From positions 1 to 38,734 of the forward strand of contig CALUHH010000023.1 of the NCBI GenBank assembly GCA_944320385.1: DNA of 38,734 nucleotides, read 5' to 3'. This DNA comes from an uncultured Atopobiaceae bacterium. GTDB taxonomy: Bacteria > Actinomycetota > Coriobacteriia > Coriobacteriales > Atopobiaceae. The position numbers and the translations under genes are program-made. The notes beneath the pieces are model-generated. The model made no database searches. It was not told the DNA's origin and saw nothing but the letters and a program-made list of their open reading frames with translations. Positions 34,434 to 38,734 of the stretch are shown piece after piece; position 1 is the first letter of the stretch, and each line of letters opens with the position of its first letter.

Positions 34434-34493
34434 CTCCCCGCAAGGGGAGGGCTCCCCACCGGGCTCTGGGCTCGCCAGAGCCCGGTGGGGAGC
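34434..34493 (+). terminator. Double hairpin after the left SLH gene
   Basis: CCCTCCCC / GGGGAGGG, then a perfect 19-bp stem 34451-34469 with 34475-34493 (GCTCCCCACCGGGCTCTGG and its inverse). No T-run follows. Confidence 0.7.
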
Positions 34494-34635
34494 CTGAAGG
34501 CTCACGCAAGCTGTCGCGTGAAGGGCTGTGCGGCGGGGCGCCCTCCCCCTCGGTTTCGCTCGCAGGTGCGAGGGGGAGCGGCGCGCTCGACTGAGCGCGA
34601 GGGACAGCAAGAATAGAGACTTAGACTTGGTGCAG

Positions 34636-34657
34636 GGGCCCCTCAGGGGCCCTTTCT
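34636..34657 (+). terminator. GGGCCCC hairpin with T-rich tail
   Basis: GGGCCCC at 34636-34642, loop TCA, GGGGCCC at 34646-34652, then TTTCT. Related to an inverted copy at about 35087-35112. Confidence 0.6.
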
Positions 34658-34857
34658 CATGCTGCGGGCCTCAGGGCTATTTCCGCGTAAAGGCGGCGGA
34701 AAGCCGAGACGAAGCCCGCTGAAGGCGTGCATGCCCCAGGACTCTCGGATTGAGTCCGGCGCCCCCGTCTGGGGGCGACCTCAGGAGTAGCACCAAACGG
34801 CACTATGGACCGCCGCGCCCGAGAGGTATTCCCCTCGCAAGCAACCGCAACATAACT

Positions 34858-34882
34858 AGAGGCCCCTCGGGCCTCTCGTTGT
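34858..34882 (+). terminator. Hairpin AGAGGCCC / GGGCCTCT
   Basis: Perfect 8-bp stem at 34858-34865 and 34869-34876 with loop CTC, followed by CGTTGTTT. Confidence 0.6.
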
Positions 34883-35086
34883 TTCCCGGCACTCCCGCGA
34901 CGGGATTACGTCTGGGCCCCTGATGGGGCCGAGCGCACTCTCGAGACCGACCTACCCGAGGCCGCGGGACACTGACGGGTGCGCCGGCGCAGCGGGGGCC
35001 CCAAAGGAGCTGCCCCGCGGCAGGACCCGCCCCATCCTCTCCCGACCTTCTTATTTGCGATGCGTACCCAAGACCTCGAAGCATGA

Positions 35087-35112
35087 AATAGGGCCCAAGA
35101 GGGCCCCGATTA
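35087..35112 (-). terminator. Terminator of right SLH gene, mirrored copy
   Basis: On the minus strand GGGGCCC-TCTT-GGGCCC is followed by TATTTC and CATGCT, aligning with the plus-strand terminator at 34636. Confidence 0.55.
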
Positions 35113-35253
35113 CGATTCTCCGTTATGCGATTGACTCGCCGTCGGTGCCGCGCGCAATCGAGCGCGCCGCTCCCCCTCGCACCTGCGAGCACGTCGAGGG
35201 GGAGGGCGCCCCGCCGCACAGCCCTTCACGCGACAGCTTGCGTGAGCCTTCAG

Positions 35254-35316
35254 GCTCCCCAACGGGCTCTGGGGCTCGCCAGAGCCCGTTGGGGAGCCCT
35301 CCCCTTTCGGGGAGGG
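35254..35316 (-). terminator. Double hairpin after the right SLH gene
   Basis: A perfect 19-bp stem 35254-35272 with 35279-35297 (GCTCCCCAACGGGCTCTGG and its inverse), and CCCTCCCC / GGGGAGGG at 35297-35316. Compared with the left copy, one base pair has changed on both sides of the 19-bp stem (C:G to A:T), preserving the structure. Confidence 0.7.
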
Positions 35317-35332
35317 CCCGGGAAGTGCCGGA

Positions 35333-38062
35333 CTACTTGGCTTTCGGCTGGTAGTTCGTGACCATGGCCGCGACCTCGCCGCGGGTGATCTTGTTCTGGC
35401 CCATGAGCGAGCCGTTGTTGCCCATGATCGGATCGCGATCCTCGGTGGCGCTGGCCGCCCAGGCGACGGCACCCTTGGCCCAGTCGGAGACGGTGTTCGC
35501 GTCGGCGAAGTCGGCCAGGACGGACTGGTCGGCGGAGTCGACGGTCTCGTCGCGGTTGACGACCTTGGCGTAGTTGGAGAGCATCGCGGCGAACTGCTCG
35601 CGGGTGATCTCGTCCTCGGGGCCGAAGGTGTCCTCGTCGTAGCCGTTGACGACACCCCTGCTCTTGGCCCACGCCACGGCCTGCGCGTAGTAGGCGAAGC
35701 CGTCCACGTCATCGAAGCCGGTGACCCAGCCGATGTGCTCGTTGTACTCCATACCGGTCTCGTTGGGGTCGGCGGTGGCGTCGTACTTGAAGCCGGACAT
35801 GTTGAACAGCACGATGACGGCCTGGGCGCGGGTGAGGTTGTCCTCGGCGCCGAAGGTGGTGGTGCCGGCGTAGCCGTTCATGTAGTCGTTATCGGCGGCC
35901 TTGTTGACGGCCTCGTAGTACCAGTCGGACGGCTGGACGTCGGAGAAGTTGCCCTTCGAGGCGACGGTGAACTCGACGGTGACGCTCGTCTCGCCCTCGC
36001 GCAGCCCGTAGTTGGAGGCGACGTCCTCGCCGACGGTCACCACGACGCGGTACTGGCCGTTGCGGTCGGTGCCGTCGGAGTTCTTGGTGCTCGTGACCTG
36101 CTTCCAGGTGCCCCCGTCGTTGTACTCGACAGCGACGTCCGCGTTGTCGGGGATGAGGTCCCAGCCCTCGAAGTCGTCCCAGGTGTCACGCTTTTCGTAG
36201 ACGTAGGCGTCGTCGCCGTTGCCGGTGTCGTAGACGAGGCCCAGATCCTCGATGGAGCTGAGGTTGGTGTTGAAGCTGTAGGAGCTCTGGGGCAGGTACT
36301 CCTGGCCAGCGACGTCGTTCCACTTGACAATCCTGCCGACCTCGAGCGTGGTCAGGTCGACCTTGTGGATGGTGACCTTGAGCTCGGTGGTGCCGGAGAG
36401 CTTGTAGCTGTCGCTGGTCACCTTGAGGGTGTACTCACCGGCCTCGACGGCGGAGTCGACCTTGTTGCCCTCGGAGTCGTAGAGGGTGGCGGTGAGCTCG
36501 GGCGAGGCGCCGAGGTTGGTGACGTCACCGGTCTTGTCGGTGATGAGGAAGTCGTCGGCCTCGAGCTCCTGGCCGTCATACGCCTTGTCGTAGGAGGTGA
36601 TGGCGGTCGGCTGGGCGCCGGTGCGGTAGCCGGGGCCGTAGACGTAGAGCTGCTTGTCGGCGTCGATCTGGCCGTCCCAGACGTGGTAGGTGATGGTCTT
36701 GCTGCCCGCGAGGACCTTGCCGGAGACGGGCAGGCCGGTCGTCCCGTTCGGGTCGCCCTGGAGGTTGTAGGAGACGGTCACCTTGTACTCGTTTCCGCTG
36801 ACCCGAGTGGGGACGACGTTGAAGTAGGGGTTCCCGTAGGAGTCCGCGGTGTGCCTGGCGTACGTGTCGAGGACCGTGCTGCCGTAGACCGCGGCGATGG
36901 CGTTGTTGTCGAACGACTGCCCCTTGTCGAGGAAGAAGTCGTAGGAGTCCGCCATGGGCTCGCCGTTGTAGGTGAAGGAGGCGAGGGCGTCGACCTTGAC
37001 GACGGTCACGTCCTTGTTGGTTCTAGAGTCGGCGACATTCTTGACCAGCGCGTCGGCGTCGACCGTGGCGCTGACCTTGTGGGGACCGGCCGCGGTGAGA
37101 TCCTCGTTGTTGCCGTTATAGAGCGTGACGAGGCTCGGGTCAAGGGAGGCAGCGTCATCGCCGCTCTTGCCGTTGGTGACGCTCACGGGGTGGTCGTCCA
37201 TCATGCCCTCGTAGGGGGCGGCGACGATCACGGCACTGTCGGTGAGGAAGAAGGGGGTGACCTCGAACACGGCGGAGATGTCGTCAGTGCCCTCGTAGAT
37301 TCCGAGGCCCTTAACCTTCGCGGTGTACTTACCCGCGTTCACGACCTCGTCGTAAGTCTTGCCGTCCTCGCCGACGAACTGGACGGTGTAGTCCTCGCCC
37401 TCGACGAGCACCTTACCGTCCATGACGATGCCAAGGTCGAGCGCGGAGCCCGTGAAGCTGAAGCTGTCGTCATAGGTGTCGGGGTCGCCGAGGTCAATCG
37501 TGGCGCCCGGCTTGGCGTTCTCGACGACCTTCTGAGCGTCAATCTGGACGGGCGTGACCTCGAAGTACTGCTTGAAGGTCTGGCCGACGTACTCGGAGCC
37601 GTCGAGCGGGGTAACGGTGAGGACGTAGCCACCCGCGGCGGTGATGCGGTTGCCGGAGAGCGGGGACCCGGTCGGGTTGCCGTCCTCGTCTGCCTTGTAC
37701 AGAGCGATCTTGAAGTCGGTGTCGGCGCCGATTTGGATGCCGCCGTTGGGGTCGCCGGCGAGCTCGATCTCGCTCGCGGTCACGGTGAAGGGGATGTGCT
37801 TCGCGGAGACGGTCTTGACGCCGTCGACGTTGGTGGTCTCGGTCGGCTCAGTGCCGCCGGGAGCTGCGGCATACTTGAGCTTCAGGCTGCCGTCAGCGAA
37901 CTCGGTGCCGTCGGTGCCGCCCTCGGCGAACATCGGGCTGACGGCGTCGCTCACGCCCTCCGCCAGCGCGACCATCGGCACGGTGCCGACGGAGAGGACG
38001 CCCACGAGCGCCGCGGTGACGACGCGACGGGCCTTCCCCCCATGGTTGGTGCAAGCTGTCAT
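35333..38062 (-). CDS. SLH-anchored surface protein, right copy
   Basis: A 909-aa paralogue of the left surface protein. The first 45 residues are identical, including the signal peptide. After that the sequences differ strongly, but the order is shared: Ig-like repeats (SAGKYTAKVKGLGIYEG-like and AGEYTLKVTSDSYKLSG segments), a VYGPGYRTGAQPTAITSYDKAYDG block matching VYGLGSKKAITSYEKAYDG in the other protein, and three SLH repeats from about residue 704 (FSDVQPSDWYYEAVNKAADNDYMNG, FDDVDGFAYYAQAVAWAKSRGVVNG, last ending NYQPKAK). The repeat boundary ends at the ribosome site, and only GC-rich 10-bp repeats lie upstream, so it is probably silent in this orientation. Confidence 0.9.
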   Translation of the reverse strand: MTACTNHGGKARRVVTAALVGVLSVGTVPMVALAEGVSDAVSPMFAEGGTDGTEFADGSLKLKYAAAPGGTEPTETTNVDGVKTVSAKHIPFTVTASEIELAGDPNGGIQIGADTDFKIALYKADEDGNPTGSPLSGNRITAAGGYVLTVTPLDGSEYVGQTFKQYFEVTPVQIDAQKVVENAKPGATIDLGDPDTYDDSFSFTGSALDLGIVMDGKVLVEGEDYTVQFVGEDGKTYDEVVNAGKYTAKVKGLGIYEGTDDISAVFEVTPFFLTDSAVIVAAPYEGMMDDHPVSVTNGKSGDDAASLDPSLVTLYNGNNEDLTAAGPHKVSATVDADALVKNVADSRTNKDVTVVKVDALASFTYNGEPMADSYDFFLDKGQSFDNNAIAAVYGSTVLDTYARHTADSYGNPYFNVVPTRVSGNEYKVTVSYNLQGDPNGTTGLPVSGKVLAGSKTITYHVWDGQIDADKQLYVYGPGYRTGAQPTAITSYDKAYDGQELEADDFLITDKTGDVTNLGASPELTATLYDSEGNKVDSAVEAGEYTLKVTSDSYKLSGTTELKVTIHKVDLTTLEVGRIVKWNDVAGQEYLPQSSYSFNTNLSSIEDLGLVYDTGNGDDAYVYEKRDTWDDFEGWDLIPDNADVAVEYNDGGTWKQVTSTKNSDGTDRNGQYRVVVTVGEDVASNYGLREGETSVTVEFTVASKGNFSDVQPSDWYYEAVNKAADNDYMNGYAGTTTFGAEDNLTRAQAVIVLFNMSGFKYDATADPNETGMEYNEHIGWVTGFDDVDGFAYYAQAVAWAKSRGVVNGYDEDTFGPEDEITREQFAAMLSNYAKVVNRDETVDSADQSVLADFADANTVSDWAKGAVAWAASATEDRDPIMGNNGSLMGQNKITRGEVAAMVTNYQPKAK

Positions 38063-38079
38063 GTGTTGTCTCCTTTTAA
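37927..38079 (-). repeat. 153-bp perfect inverted repeat, right copy
   Basis: Reverse complement of 31702-31854, identical at all 153 positions. Recombination between the two would invert about 6.1 kb and exchange the coding regions behind the left promoter, staying in frame. Confidence 0.97.
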
Positions 38080-38148
38080 GGGGGAGGCCCCCTGACGCCC
38101 GGCCGCAATCGTGAGCGGCTCTGCCCGCGGTCCCGGTCCCGGTCGCGA

Positions 38149-38188
38149 CCGGACGCGTCCGGACGCGACCGGACGCGTCCGGACGCGA
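38149..38188. repeat. Four 10-bp tandem repeats in the divergent gap
   Basis: CCGGACGCGT and CCGGACGCGA alternate twice at an exact 10-bp period, about one helical turn, between the right SLH gene and the AlbA_2 gene. TACAGT (about 38194) may be the -10 of the latter. Confidence 0.75.
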
Positions 38189-38228
38189 CGTGCTACAGTG
38201 TCCGTACGTGGGAGACCGAGGGGGAGAC

Positions 38229-38675
38229 ATGCTCGATATGACGAGAATCGGAGAGCTGCGAGAGGGCGTCCGCCTGGAGGCGAAGTCCACCCGCGGAGGC
38301 CTGCCGAGGAGCCTCTGGGAGACCTACTCCGCCTTCGCCAACACCGAAGGCGGCACGATCGTGCTCGGCGTGGAGGAGGGCCCCGCGGGGGAGCTGGTCC
38401 CCGTCGGCGTCGATCGCCCGGAGAGGCTCGTCGCCGACGTCTGGAACGCCCTCAACAACCCTGGCAGGGTGAGCGCCAACGTCCTCACGGATGGATGCGT
38501 GCGCGTGGAGGCCGTCCCCGGGCCGGGGGGCGGAGAGGCGCGCCTCGTCGTCATCGAGGTCCCGCGCGCCGACAGGACGCTGCGCCCCGTCTTCGTGGGC
38601 GGAAACCCCCTCACCGGCACGTACCGCAGGAACGGGGAAGGCGACTACCGCTGCGGGCTGATACCGCTAACGTAA
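38229..38675 (+). CDS. Short AlbA_2-domain protein, possibly truncated
   Basis: A 148-aa protein consisting almost only of an AlbA_2 (schlafen-type) domain: EGVRLEAKSTRGGLPRSLWETYSAFANTEGGTIVLGVEE, VVIEVPRADRTLRPVFVGGNPLTGTYRRNGEGDYRC. Longer relatives carry 250-350 further residues after this domain. Here the frame leaves the consensus after DYRC and stops at once (GLIPLT), so this is a truncated remnant or a natural single-domain form. GGGGGAG precedes the ATG. It is divergent from the right SLH gene and could regulate it; that is a guess. Confidence 0.75.
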   Translation: MLDMTRIGELREGVRLEAKSTRGGLPRSLWETYSAFANTEGGTIVLGVEEGPAGELVPVGVDRPERLVADVWNALNNPGRVSANVLTDGCVRVEAVPGPGGGEARLVVIEVPRADRTLRPVFVGGNPLTGTYRRNGEGDYRCGLIPLT

Positions 38676-38734
38676 AACCAACCACTCGCGCAAACGCATC
38701 GCGCCGCCCGCGCCAACGGAAACCCGCCATCCGC

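Larger units (their letters stand above)
34407..35332. other. 926-bp non-coding centre of the inverted SLH gene pair
   Basis: No credible gene. It holds inverted copies of each gene's 3' flank: about 34488-34605 against about 35150-35258, near-identical over roughly 110 bp, plus related terminators further in (GGGGCCC-type, each followed by a T-rich stretch and CATGCT). The unpaired middle (about 34690-35040) has several hairpins, such as GCCCCC-GTCT-GGGGGC and GGACTC / GAGTCC near 34740-34780, and no recognised RNA family. Confidence 0.7.

Noticed and set aside
31572..34610. A roughly 1000-codon open frame opposite the left SLH gene, and a 786-codon frame opposite the right one (35735-38095)
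   Set aside because: Gly/Val/Asp repeats mirroring the sense repeats; no ribosome site or recognisable domain, and the plus-strand SLH protein is unambiguous.
34690..34740. A c-di-GMP-I-like riboswitch (GTAAAGGC and GACGAAGCC segments)
   Set aside because: Only loose similarity; the order of conserved bases and tetraloop/receptor does not match, and it lies downstream of genes on both sides.

Overview
The window looks like chromosome of a high-GC actinobacterium of the class Coriobacteriia (Olsenella/Atopobiaceae type). This rests on the roughly 65-70% GC codon use, a CBS-domain manganese pyrophosphatase beside a PPi-type phosphofructokinase, the AmmeMemoRadiSam gene pair, and secreted proteins anchored by S-layer homology (SLH) domains. 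The genus is inference. No rRNA, tRNA, integrase, transposase or CRISPR array was seen.

Layout. 1-7035: housekeeping genes on the plus strand (CBS-type Mn-pyrophosphatase, YfbR-like HD nucleotidase, TrmB, a DUF3825 protein with a PE-rich linker, NADP isocitrate dehydrogenase). 7036-16627: YdcF-like protein, AmmeMemoRadiSam pair, a PurF homologue lacking the glutaminase cysteine, enolase, PPi-type phosphofructokinase, thioesterase, pentapeptide-repeat protein with a 17-codon upstream ORF, and an ArsC/Spx-like protein. 16784-24347: accessory block with a Sau3AI-like restriction-modification pair, HAD phosphatase, Fic protein behind an array of palindromes, a toxin-antitoxin cassette between direct repeats, a membrane Ser/Thr kinase and a small XRE-type regulator. 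24515-28812: lipoprotein, orphan JetD-like TOPRIM protein, and a secreted subtilase with SLH repeats. 28988-31476: a low-GC two-gene island (HD phosphohydrolase plus a 115-aa unknown). 31500-38080: two long SLH surface proteins facing each other. 38229-38675: a short AlbA_2-domain protein.

The strongest system is the SLH pair. Both genes begin with the same 153 bp (RBS, start and signal peptide) in opposite orientation, 31702-31854 and 37927-38079, and their 3' flanks are also inverted copies with matching hairpins. A plausible promoter and long leader lie only in front of the left gene. This is the arrangement of invertible S-layer loci such as Lactobacillus acidophilus slpA/slpB and Campylobacter fetus sap, so inversion would place the other coding region behind the single promoter. 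Phase variation is inferred, not shown.

Two intergenic repeat families not explained by genes were also found. The first is a mirror-symmetric array of about 25-nt units at an exact 41-bp period: four forward then four reverse units at 5403-5727, four forward then at least five reverse at 19494-19890, and a single unit at 91-114. The second is a roughly 155-bp element with 29-nt inverted ends and a conserved centre at 7098-7252 and 25195-25350. Other unusual structures are a perfect 52-bp palindrome between convergent genes, a 26-nt direct repeat flanking exactly the toxin-antitoxin cassette, and roughly 52-bp periodic palindromes before the Fic gene.
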